64,000 nt of DNA from Coriaria nepalensis. Taxonomy: Eukaryota > Streptophyta > Magnoliopsida > Cucurbitales > Coriariaceae. Positions 13,359 to 23,390 of this stretch are shown one piece after another; the first letter of the stretch is position 1; every line of letters starts with the position of its first letter. The position numbers and the translations under genes are program-made. The stretch spans positions 3,596,001-3,660,000 of the forward strand of contig CP114486.1 of the NCBI GenBank assembly GCA_027186245.1, given 5' to 3'. The notes under the pieces are model-generated. The model was not told the origin of the DNA. It was given only the letters and a program-made list of their open reading frames with translations, and ran no database searches.

Positions 13359-15686
13359 TCAAACGAGAACTTCATTAAGCATATAATCCTCACCATTTTC
13401 CAATGCAAATAACTCGGCATCTTTATCTTCATCACTAGAAAAATCCCGTCTTTCAAGCTTGGAATGAGCTGCAACAAAAATCAATTTCTGAGCCCTATCG
13501 ATCCCTGCTCCAGATCGTCTATGGGAAGATACCCATTTCATAAAAGACCAATTGCATTTAAACCCACAAGAAGTAGCATGAAGGAAGATAAGCCTTACAG
13601 CAACTTTTCCCAAGGACTTGAACTCAGTAAGGTAAGTTTCCCAAACAAGTCTACTACTTTGAGGATTAACAACTTTCATTTTCCCACTAACTGGGTCCCT
13701 CTCCTTCATTTGTACAGCCCGAGCATAAACCGGATCGAGCCCTTCCGTCCTCCATTTCATTAGCTCCATTAGAGCAATATGGGCCTCTTCTCTTGAAACA
13801 AGCCGTGTTATAAGCTTATCAACATCCTTCTCTTGCTCAGGTGTTAAGCATTTGAATGGAGGAAGATACTTTCCACTAGAATCTCTAACTAAATGTAAAG
13901 GATCAAGTATAAATGCAGCTGCCCAAGCAGGATGATAATTCTTCTTAAACCTCTTTTCGATTATCTTCTCTATGAGTCCTTGAGCCATATTGAACTTAAA
14001 GCACCAATCTTTAACTTTCCTTCTAAGTTCATCCCAAAGTGAGAGGCATTTCCCTATTAAAGGCCTCTCTTTCTCAATCTCTTCCACCATATCCTTTATT
14101 AATTTCACTAAAGAATACACCGCCTCCACTTCACTCCAAAACCCGCCATCTTCAACCAAGTTAGCAATTTCTCTTGCAATTGGGTCCTCCATAGAAGCTA
14201 TCTTATACAAGTCATCGACCAGAACTAACTGTAAGGCTCGAGCAGAACCAAGTATATCCTCAAGCATTGTATACAAGGCTAAAAAGTTAGGGTTTTCATA
14301 ATTTTGCAATGGTGGGGGTGCTCGAATCAAACCAGCATGTCCTTGTTCTTGAATTTGATAGTTGTGGAAGCAATTGTTGATTCTAGACTTGTAGTTGATG
14401 AAATTTGCTAGCTTAGTACAATTTTCAGTGACCCTTCTGAACAATGGAACCTCCTTACTTAAGTCCTTAACCAAACTATTAAAAGCTTGAAATTGACACG
14501 AAAGATTAACCATCCAATGATTTTGATTCTCCAAATTCCTCAGTGCCTTATCTTTAAACTTGTCAGCTACTATACCTACACATTGTTGAGCAACATTCCC
14601 ACAAATCTCTGTAATTGCTTCAGACAAAACATCCTCCGCATATTTAGAAGGAACCAAACCGGAAACAAACATCGCCTTTCTGTACAAGCTAGTCCCATTT
14701 GGAAGATTAACTGTCAGATTGACCAAACTCTCCTGCCCAAAAAATGCGCTGCTATGATCATTGGATTTCCATCCATTAGAGGCAATTTGGAAGAACATGG
14801 CGTCTCTGATTTTGAGTTCAGACTCTGTTTTGGCTTCTTCAAACTTGGAATCCAATCTAGCACCAGTAAACTCTAGCCTTGAAATTGGAGGCAAGCCAAT
14901 TTGATTAAGGAAAGCTCTGAACTTAGGGCTCTCCAATCTGGTAAGAGAAACCGACCCACATGATTCATAGACCCAATCAGCTAAATAATCAAGAGCAGAA
15001 TCAATCTGGGTCTTGCTAAGAGTTGGTCCAGGGGAAGTTTTTGGACTTTTAAGCTTCTTCACACTATCTTCAAGCCTTGCTAAAGCTCCCAAATCCTCTT
15101 TCCCACCTGATAACATTAAATGTGATTGTTGTGGCAGTAATAATCCGGCGCTTACAGTCATGGTCGGAGATGAAATCTCTCCGGAGTAGAACCGAGTCGG
15201 ATCCAATATTGCAAGGGGTGGATCCGGGTATGCAGAACCCGACCCGGTTGCACCGGACGAGCTGCGTTTGCGATGGTTGTGGTGAACAGTGGAAACAGAG
15301 GAAGGCGAAACAGAGGAAATGGGATTCGGTGAAGAGCTGAAATTAGGGCAAGTGCCTCGTTTGAGATGCTCAGAAGCGGTTCTTGATGGGTTTGAAGCCG
15401 AGAAAACGGCGTCGCATAAGGAGCATTTAAGCTTCACAGCTTTGGGCAGACCTGTTTCGGAGTTTTGAACTAAGATGGGCTCTAAGTGGACCCAGTACCA
15501 TGCTCCTTTACCTTTTATGGCTTTAGTTCGAACCATGACGAGCCCTTCGTAGCGCTTGCGCACCGCTTTGGCCGTGAGCTCGTCGGCGGAAGTGGTGGCG
15601 GAGGCGGTGATGATTGTGGAGTCTACGGAAGGTGGTGGTGATGGTGGTTGTTGTTGCTGTGTAGTTGTAGTGTTAGTAGACTCCAT
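13359..15686 (-). CDS. BED-type zinc finger / hAT-dimerisation protein (domesticated transposase-like)
   Basis: Intronless 775-aa frame. After a low-complexity N terminus (Thr/Gln/Pro to about residue 35) comes a BED-like finger with Cys88, Cys91, His107 and Cys113 (C-x2-C-x15-H-x5-C), preceded by the aromatic KGAWYWVHLEP stretch. A Ser-rich linker follows, then a long region like the RNase-H-fold part of hAT transposases, and near the C terminus a segment with CNWSFMKWVSSHRRSG and DRAQKLIFVAAH that resembles the hAT dimerisation region. It closely resembles the Arabidopsis proteins At1g12380/At1g62870 as I remember them. No terminal inverted repeats were noticed around it, the frame is intact, and it sits in a conserved gene order, so I infer a host gene rather than a mobile element. 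Its molecular role is unknown; DNA binding is inferred from the finger. Confidence 0.88.
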   Translation of the reverse strand: MESTNTTTTQQQQPPSPPPSVDSTIITASATTSADELTAKAVRKRYEGLVMVRTKAIKGKGAWYWVHLEPILVQNSETGLPKAVKLKCSLCDAVFSASNPSRTASEHLKRGTCPNFSSSPNPISSVSPSSVSTVHHNHRKRSSSGATGSGSAYPDPPLAILDPTRFYSGEISSPTMTVSAGLLLPQQSHLMLSGGKEDLGALARLEDSVKKLKSPKTSPGPTLSKTQIDSALDYLADWVYESCGSVSLTRLESPKFRAFLNQIGLPPISRLEFTGARLDSKFEEAKTESELKIRDAMFFQIASNGWKSNDHSSAFFGQESLVNLTVNLPNGTSLYRKAMFVSGLVPSKYAEDVLSEAITEICGNVAQQCVGIVADKFKDKALRNLENQNHWMVNLSCQFQAFNSLVKDLSKEVPLFRRVTENCTKLANFINYKSRINNCFHNYQIQEQGHAGLIRAPPPLQNYENPNFLALYTMLEDILGSARALQLVLVDDLYKIASMEDPIAREIANLVEDGGFWSEVEAVYSLVKLIKDMVEEIEKERPLIGKCLSLWDELRRKVKDWCFKFNMAQGLIEKIIEKRFKKNYHPAWAAAFILDPLHLVRDSSGKYLPPFKCLTPEQEKDVDKLITRLVSREEAHIALMELMKWRTEGLDPVYARAVQMKERDPVSGKMKVVNPQSSRLVWETYLTEFKSLGKVAVRLIFLHATSCGFKCNWSFMKWVSSHRRSGAGIDRAQKLIFVAAHSKLERRDFSSDEDKDAELFALENGEDYMLNEVLV

Positions 15687-17185
15687 TGCTGAAAGGACTA
15701 AAATGAACAGTGAGTACGAAAGGTGGGGCGGTTTTGAGGAATTATGGGGTTTTGATGGGTTTTAATAAAACTTTCATCGTCATCCCCGACCTCATGGAAA
15801 AACGGTGGCGTTTTTAGGTTGCATTCAGCCTGGATGAGGGTGGAGGATGAACTTCCGGTGAGCTTCCATGCCGGAGTCCGGTGATCTGGGAAAAATTATG
15901 TTTCACTGATGGGTCAGTTGAGCTGTTTTTTTGTGACGAAGTTTCAAAGTGAGAGAAGGAGGAGAGAGAGAATTAGGAAACTAAAAAAAATGTGGAAGAA
16001 AAAATAGTAAGAAAGGTCTCAATCTGCTCCGCTTCAAGGAAAGAAGACGCGCGACACGAGCCGTTCAGTGCGGTTGGGGGAACGGGGGAGGAGCCATGTT
16101 GATGGTAACTGCTAACGTCGGAGACCCACGTGTGAGAACACAGCAACTGGCATTGGTCATCAACCTGCCCTCATTGGGGAGTGTAGATCACGCGCCGTGA
16201 GGTGTTCTTGCCAGTTTAGTGGGTACCCCTCCTCAACTAAAAATGCCTTCATGTTCCTTACTTTTATGTATTTTTTATGTCCCTTTTTTGTAATCCGTTG
16301 GGCCCTTCTGGACGTGGCGGGGCCCTTGCTTTGGAGGGCTTTCTGCCTTTTTCCTGTCTGTTTCTTTCTTTCTTTCTTTCTTTTTTTTTTTTTTTTTTAA
16401 TTTAATTTTTATTTATCTTTATTTACTTGCTGTTCAGAAAAAAGAAAACAAAATTTGTGGAGGGAAGGGATTTTGTGTTGCAGAGCTTCGTGTCAAGACT
16501 CAAGACTTGTTGTTCGTGTGGTTTCTGTTTTTGTGTGAAGGTCATAAAAATGGTTACAGAGTCAGTGTTGACCAAGACTATTATTGTCATTATTTATTTA
16601 TTTTCTAACTTCTCTTTAGGAAAAATGGTACATCTAGTGCCTAAATTAGGTGGGAATGTAGTTTTGATCGATGATTTTTTTATTTTTTTTTTATTTTTTG
16701 AATCCAATGTAAATTTCATCATTTAACTTTTATGGTAATTATTAAATTTATAAATATTTATATATATATATATATATATTAGCTATTAAAAAAGATATTA
16801 ATTAATTTATCACTTCTTTTATAAATTATAATTATTACTGTTGTTTTTACTTCTTTTTTTGTTTATGAAGTGTATTGCATTATTTAATTTAATCCTTAAA
16901 AAAGTTTTTTGATAAACCGTTAATTAACTAGATATGAATTTTACAAGCTAATTTATGCTATTTATACAACAAATTTTTATTTTTATTTTTATTTTTTTTT
17001 AAATGATACACAAATTTAAAAACATAATTGTTCATTTGGATGAAGAGAATAAAGACAATTATGAGTTACAAGATCAAAGGAACCCCCAGCTTATTTTATG
17101 TTGGCATGCCACCAGGTAATTATCCCATGAACGGCGAGTCGCAATTCCCACGACAACCCTCAGCTTCATATGTACAGTCGAGGTC
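15687..17185. other. Promoter of the BED/hAT-like gene and AT-rich spacer
   Basis: 15687-16200 is GC-richer, carries GA-rich leader-like sequence (about 15955-15975) and several ACGT cores (for example CCACGTGTGAG near 16126), fitting the promoter and leader of the minus-strand gene. From 16370 it becomes poly(T)/AT-rich with a (TA)n run near 16760-16779. No gene is supported. Confidence 0.45.
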
Positions 17186-17189
17186 CACC

Positions 17190-18160
17190 GTTCAATAGGA
17201 GGTTAATATCAACAGATAAGTATAAAATAACTCGTTGATATCAACAGGTTCATAATCATTCACTTAAATCAGTAATAACATTTTCATTCGATATCAAAAT
17301 AACAAACCGTTAATTGCATTGAAAACTAAACTTCTATAACTTCATATACATGTGTGGAACATTTTCTGGAGATCAGCGAGTGACACAAGATGAATAATGA
17401 TGATCATGCACATACTCCACTTATTCTACCATAACTTTTTCATTTGAACTCGCAATTGTAAATGACTACTTACATATGAAACTAAACATTTAGAGCTTTC
17501 CAAGAGTATATGGCACGTCTCATAACTCCAAGTAAAATGCTCGAAATCATTAAAACAAGACGATGTTATTCTCAACCCGTTGATATATCTCATTGATATC
17601 AATGGGTCCATGACCATTTTCACTTAAATTTATAATAACTTTTTCATCCGATATCGAAATGACAAACAGTTAGTTGCATTGAAAACTAGACTTCTATGGC
17701 TTTCTATACATGTATAAAATGTTTTCTGGAGATTAATATATATCTCGTAGTGAGTGAGACAAGATAAATGTAATTTGAATTATGATGATCATGCACATAC
17801 TCCACTTATTATACTATAACTCTTACATTTGAACTTGAAATTGTAAGCGACCACTTGAATATGAAATTAAATATCCAAAGCTTTCCAATAATATATGACA
17901 TGTTTCATAATTTCAAATAAAACGATCGGAATCATTAAAATAAGATAATGTTGTTCTTGACCCGTTGATATCAACATGTAAATATAAAATGACCCGTGGA
18001 TATCAATAGGTTAAAAACAACATCACGTCAGATCTATGATTATTGTCAGTTAAATCAATAATAACTTTTTCATTCGATTTCAGAATGACAAACCGTCAAT
18101 TGTATTACAAACTATACTAAACTTCCAAAACTATCTATATATATATGGAATGTTTTTTTC
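17190..18160. repeat. Three-copy diverged tandem repeat, unit about 360-430 bp
   Basis: Three consecutive blocks share the same order of phrases. TTTTCATTCG followed by ATATC/ATTTC, 'aatgacaaac' and 'gttgcattgaaaacta' occurs at 17281, 17641 and 18067. TGATCATGCACATACTCCAC occurs at 17401 and 17786. 'CCCGTTGATATCAAC'-type sequence starts each unit (about 17230, 17577, 17960). Spacing varies (360, 385, 426), so the copies have diverged by indels. The third copy loses similarity after about 18160. It has no coding potential and looks like a short satellite-like array or a tandemly duplicated non-coding element. Confidence 0.8.
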
Positions 18161-18666
18161 ACACTAATAAATCTCCCATAATTAATAAAACAAGATAAAT
18201 ACAAGTTACCATTTGCAGATCTAAATTGTTTTTTTTTCTTTTTTTTTTATATTTGTTATTATTTGCGAGTTATCATTTACGTATAGATAATCAAGAAAAA
18301 GAAGAACGATAATAATGAATACGAAGATTGATGATTTTTTGGATTCAAATTTTTTATTTTTGTGTAAAAGAAATGATGAGAGAAAAAAATAATTATAATC
18401 TCCGTTTTTTTTTCAAAATTCTTAAATAAATAAATAAATAAAATAAAATCAAAGAAATATTACCGGACATTTTTTAGATAAGCATGCCGATCATTTTTTT
18501 TCTCAAATTAGCCGAGTCTAGGAGTAAGAAAGTTTAAGTCAGAAAAGACACCCACTTGGGCCAGATCATAAGTGATGGGTTCAGTTCAAATTTCATTTGG
18601 GACTAGAGTATAATTTGAGAAAATATTATTAAATCTGATAAAATAAAGTAATTCATTAGTTGGTCC
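18161..18666. other. AT-rich spacer 3' of the octanoyltransferase gene
   Basis: Poly(T)/poly(A) stretches and (AAAT)n sequence with no recognisable gene. The part nearest 18667 is probably the 3' UTR of the minus-strand gene. Confidence 0.4.
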
Positions 18667-20569
18667 CTAGGGAGGACACTCATCATAAAATCCGAAGGCG
18701 GGAATTTCCATTCGATGCATCTGGAGCTGAAAAACTTCTGAGAACTCCTCAACCAAGGCTTTATGAGTGATTTCAATCAGCTGGTTATCATCTAAATGAT
18801 GATGCACGTCAATCTCGTCACATCTTGGGCTCAACTGAAATTGTCCGAGCAGCTCCTTAATGCTTCCAACTTGGCGATTCCGTATTCCACACGGGATTAT
18901 CCGATGGAAGGGACTTAGATCTGTAGTAACATTAAGAGCTAGCCCGTGACATGTTATCCATGATGATACTTTTATACCAATTGCTGCTAATTTCTGATTC
19001 CCTGCAAAAATGGAAGAGGGCAAATATCATGATGCATAGCTGTTGGAAGATGATTTTCTAAACCCGGGAAGCTTTAGTCAATTAAGAATCATTAGGCCTA
19101 TCTGCAGATTTTTAAAAGAATCTTAAATATAAACAAGACATGTCACATCAACCATTAAATATGCATCTGGTTTGCAGTCTGAAACGCCAGTTAACTGTTA
19201 AATTACAGTTTGGATTCACAAAATGACAATTAGTTTCAATAATTCTATTATTTAAATTAAACTAACAAGAAAAAATATTTACTTACAAAAAATGCTAGGG
19301 TAAAACACTCAACCAAATGCTAGTTTACTGTTTATGGACCACAAACCAAAATTCACAAGAAGATTGATCTTGGCATTTAGTATAATAGCAGTTTGATTTC
19401 TTGAAGCATCCTAAGAGCTACGAAGAAGAAAAAAAAAAACCCCCCGTGGTAGCAAAACGACATAAACATCTCACTTTCCAAAAGGACAGATACCTTAAGC
19501 CATGAATGCACAAAGGTGCAAACACCACCAGTTAGGGAACTATCTCCCTCTAATCAAAAACCTTAAAGTGAAGATAAATAACTCGGCGATGAATTCTCTC
19601 ATGTAAGTGTCCAAGTTCTGACCTTTATCATCTGATTAATTCCAATTAATTTGACACAGATTCAATGACTTAGTAGAGAACACTGTCTATGAGACTATGA
19701 GAGTGATAGAAAAAAAGGCTAAGATCTTCTCTCCTGATGTTCACAAACACAAAAGAATAAATATACCATTAAAAATGCAGAGGAGTCAAAAATGATAATG
19801 AAGCATACCCACCCAAACGCCTGTTAAACCATCAACCCGAGAAGCTTTGATCGAAAAAGTTGAGGAAAGAACCCTAATGACCACCTCCTCAAGTGATCTA
19901 AGATACCAATGAAGATCCATCTTGTGGTTTCTCAGATTCATAATTGGGTACACAACTAGCTACATCATATCAAGACACCTTTACATCAGCTACAAATGAA
20001 ACAATTTTGAATTTTGATCCTCAGAATCAAAATGCAGAGGAGCAAAATTTTGGAGCGAGTACCTGACCAGGTCCGTGATACGTGACTTCACCCCCTCGTT
20101 CTGTACGGTAGATATCGTAAGGAGAATCCTTCATGTCAAAATTGAGGTACTCCTCTGAACTAGCAGCGCCCATTGTATAGACAGGGCGATGCTGAAGAAC
20201 AATTAACGTATCTGGGAATTCTTCATTCTTTGCGATCAGAGCTTTCTTCTCTTTGACGATGCATTTTTGCCAAGACCAAGCGTCGCTATACGGAATTATC
20301 TCTTTGTGCAGATCGAAGCACTCACACCTGCACCAATAGGGAGAGTTTGAACAGAGTGCAGGCAAGGTGTTTGAGAACATGCGTCAGAGAGAAACTTACG
20401 TTTTTCGTGTTACTTGGGTTAGTGAAGTGGAGTCGGGCGCTTTGATACATGAAACGTAGTTGAATTCTGGGACGATGGGTAGAAGACGCTGCCGAAGTTG
20501 TTCCCTACGGTGATTGTGAGCTGGGCATAACGGAATTGAGGCGGCAAAGTGAGCCTCGACGACAACCAT
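18667..20569 (-). CDS. LIP2P: Lipoyl (octanoyl) transferase, plastidial type
   Basis: Transfers octanoate from acyl carrier protein to the lipoyl domains of 2-oxoacid dehydrogenases, the first step of protein lipoylation. Four exons: 20569-20400, 20327-20063, 19959-19809, 19001-18667, joining in frame to 306 aa. The first ~55 residues are basic and acid-poor after residue 5, as expected of a plastid transit peptide. LipB landmarks follow: [32 protein letters not shown] (134-145), the [15 protein letters not shown] block with the catalytic Lys at about 199 (KLAAIGIK), CHGLALNV, and the nucleophilic Cys at about 233 in RIIPCGI. Both catalytic residues are present. The plastid assignment rests on the N terminus and resemblance to Arabidopsis LIP2p; a mitochondrial location is the alternative. 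The 5' end lacks a strong independent start signal, so the first exon is slightly less certain. Confidence 0.92.
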
Positions 20570-21634
20570 AGCTTCGTTAATGATTGTGGAAGATTACGAG
20601 AATCAAGTCATGCTGAATTTCGAAGAGGGTAAAACATTATCCTATCGTTCTGGGCATTTCCAGAATGTAAAGAGCGCTGAGGGCGGAATAGACGAAGCAG
20701 ACAAGTCGCACACTCTTTCCTCTATATAAAAAAAAAAAAAAGAAATATATTCCAGATTTTAAAATTCAGGTTGAAGGTTGAAAATAGAAGCACAAGACTC
20801 ACACATTTTCCCTCACTACTCAATAGTAATCTGTTTTTCATATATTTATGGTAGGGTTTGGAGGTTGATCTGAGATGATCTGGGATCACAATTTTTTTTA
20901 GTTATTAGAAAACTAAAATACATTAGAGGAGTGTAAATTCAATTCAAATTTATATACTCACATTTATGAGATAAAGCAAAACGGGCCAAATGATAATTGA
21001 GGTACATGCCATCCAATGGGCCAGACACAACGCCTTTAACTCAATCCATTGGGCCACTTTGTCACTTTAACTCAATATTTATCTTACTGGGCCACTTTGT
21101 CACTTTAACTCAATCCAATGGGCCAGACACAACGCCTTACAATATATATTTTTTTATTTAAAAAATAAAAAAAAGATAAAGAAAAGAAAAAGGATAATAG
21201 TGCCCTAAATTTGGAAATCTCATACATCTGTGTTGATACAACAAAACACACATATCCACTACACTACCACCGTCCCCAAAAGACAGTGCGACAAAAAAAT
21301 GACAAGATTACAAACACAAGTTATACATAATCTCCATTGTAATAATCCCTTACAAAGATTCTACACTTAAAACACTTAATGGGATATTAATAGTACATGG
21401 ACAAAACAAAAACAAATTCTCATAAATCTCCATGTCATCATCGATCTGTTTTGCTTTTCCTAGAGCGTGCAGTATGATGGAGTATGCATGTTATTAACCT
21501 AGGACTACATCTATTTACTTCCATTTCTTCAAGAATTTAATTCACTCTGCGAAAATCCTTTTCACTACAATAAGATTCGATGAGATGTGTAAGACACTAC
21601 ATTGGCATGAAATCCATGGTTCTTCATCCGCCCC
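20570..21634. other. Octanoyltransferase promoter and spacer with a nested duplication
   Basis: 20570-20900 is the upstream region of the minus-strand octanoyltransferase gene. At 21011-21142 the phrases 'gggccagacacaacgcctt' and 'gggccactttgtcactttaa' each occur twice in nested order. The rest is AT-rich, with probable 3' UTR of the small minus-strand gene near 21400-21634. No other gene was seen. Confidence 0.4.
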
Positions 21635-21871
21635 TTATTTGAAGGTTGAGAATGGTGGAGGAGGAGCTGGTGGTGGTGATAATGGGGGTTGTGGGTAAGT
21701 TGTGTTTGAAGCTATGGGTGAGCAGAGAAAGAGTGTTCAATCTGGTGCGGCAATGTGTATGACTAAGATGGTGGAATGAGCTTCGAGCCCACCTGTTGCT
21801 GCATTCCAGAAGCTCTGCCCGAGGATCTGTAAGTTGCTTAACAATCCCAATTTCTTGGCCAGAGCTTCCAT
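21635..21871 (-). CDS. Candidate small protein, 51 aa, two exons, proline-rich tail
   Basis: I do not recognise this protein. Exon 1 is 21871-21793 and starts MEALAKKLGLLSNLQILGQS. The donor GTGGGC is weak. An 81-base intron (21792-21712) ends CACCCATAG, and exon 2 (21711-21635) gives ASNTTYPQPPLSPPP followed by a short Pro-rich end and TAA. The splice is in frame. The N-terminal half is an amphipathic helix-like stretch with a KK pair; the C-terminal half is Pro-rich. The leader upstream is purine-rich on the coding strand's complement, like other plant leaders here. Unspliced, exon 1 would read on into a different tail ending IHIAAPD at 21737. Could be a real microprotein or chance; transcript evidence would decide. 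Confidence 0.4.
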
Positions 21872-23390
21872 TTTGCAGTGGAGAGAGATAAAGAGATAGA
21901 GATTGTACCGAACGAGATTTTCTGAAGATAAGGAAGATGAGGAAATTAAGAGCTGGGTCGCACGGCCGTGATAGAAATGGAGCCCGAGAGATGAGTGGAT
22001 TGCGCCGTCGTCGAAGGAGAAGAGAAGGAGAAGGGATTCGTCGGAAGAAGAAAATAGATTTATGAAGGGGAAGGATAAAAACAAAATAAATGAAACTTGA
22101 GAGGCTTAAAAATAATTAATCACCCAATTTAATTATGTGGCAACTTTAATGACATGAAGAATTGCCACACATGTAGATGTTCCCCAGTTTTTATTTTTTT
22201 TTTGTTTTTCTCTTTTTATCCTAATTTAATTAGTGAATTAAATACTGAAAAAAAAAAGATGTCTTTTTTTTTTGGTCTAATCGGACTTAAGATCTTGAGT
22301 TAGAAATGTAGCACGTGTCTCCACTCCTCCCCTGCTGCTTTTCATTCTTCTTTCATCTGAATCAGATCAATAAGGAGGATTGCTGAGTCAACAAACAAAA
22401 ATGAATCAAAATTGCAATCTAGATAGATTAAAAGAGACGGAGATCTCACCTTGGCAAGAATCTTCTTCTGATACCTACTATAGCCCCCCTGAGTAAGTAA
22501 GTAAAAGAAAATGTACATACAATATCACTTGAAAGATCTACTTGTCCCAAATCCCAATATAACATGCTCGAGAATCATGACATGCTTTTTTTTTAATAGG
22601 GAGTTAACTGTTCGGAAATTGATTATTATTCTTATTAAATATTTTTTAGCTTATACAATTAAGATAAGAGTGTAAAAATCTTAAACTTTCCATGCGTTTA
22701 AATTGTTCAATGGTTTAATTATTTTATGTTCTCTCCCTTGATTTCGTAGGAATATACTTTTTAGTAAAATATTAGAATAAAATGATATAATCATCTTTTC
22801 TCTTCTTAGTACATATTCAATGGATATCCATTAACCTAAAGACAAGTAGCCAATAACTCGACTTAGTCTCAGGCTCAACTAGGCACTGTTCAACTATGCT
22901 CAGTTAATATGGCACCTTACGACGATGGTCTTCTCAGCTCATCAACCTCAGTTGTTCTCTGTACAACCTCAATAAATCCTTGTAACATACATTGAGATTG
23001 ACCATCATCCTCATGTACCAGCCATCCCGAAGTCTTTAACCGAGGGTGAATAAAATCATGGTCTAGCTAGCTCTTTGGCACGTGGTTCGAACGAGTGAGA
23101 AATGTGTGGCACTTTATCTTCAATTCATGCTGACCTACTCCATCAATCAACCTAACCCAATAGATATGAAAAGACACGAAATGTATATTAATGACTCATT
23201 TGCATGCCATTATCATTTTGTGTGTCTCCCTAATAACAAGTGGCCACATGTCGATTTAGATAATACATTCAAATGTCATGTCTTTTTTTCTCCCTTCTTT
23301 TTTTTTTCTTGTGCTTCCTTTTCATTTTTATAAATATCATTCATCTTTTCTATAAATCTCTTTCAATCTTGTTCCCCATTCTTTCCTCCA
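21872..23390. other. Intergenic region with an isolated exon-like ORF
   Basis: 21872-22090 is the likely leader and promoter of the small minus-strand gene. A plus-strand ATG at 22401 opens 30 codons (MNQNCNLDRLKETEISPWQE and on) up to a perfect donor GAGTAAGT at 22493, but I find no matching downstream exon. Upstream of it lie a CACGTG core near 22311 and pyrimidine-rich sequence. The rest, to 23390, shows no gene. Confidence 0.35.
22401..22492 (+). other. Orphan first-exon-like ORF with strong splice donor
   Basis: Reads MNQNCNLDRLKETEISPWQE then SSSDTYYSPPE and meets a GTAAGT donor in frame. Composition is protein-like (Ser/Tyr/Pro mix, no low complexity) in an otherwise non-coding stretch. 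No continuation was found before the retroelement relic at 23.4 kb, so it may be the remnant of a lost gene or the first exon of a gene I fail to see. Confidence 0.25.

Noticed and set aside
13464..14876. Plus-strand open frames of 99-129 codons
   Set aside because: Antisense shadows of the intact BED/hAT-like gene.
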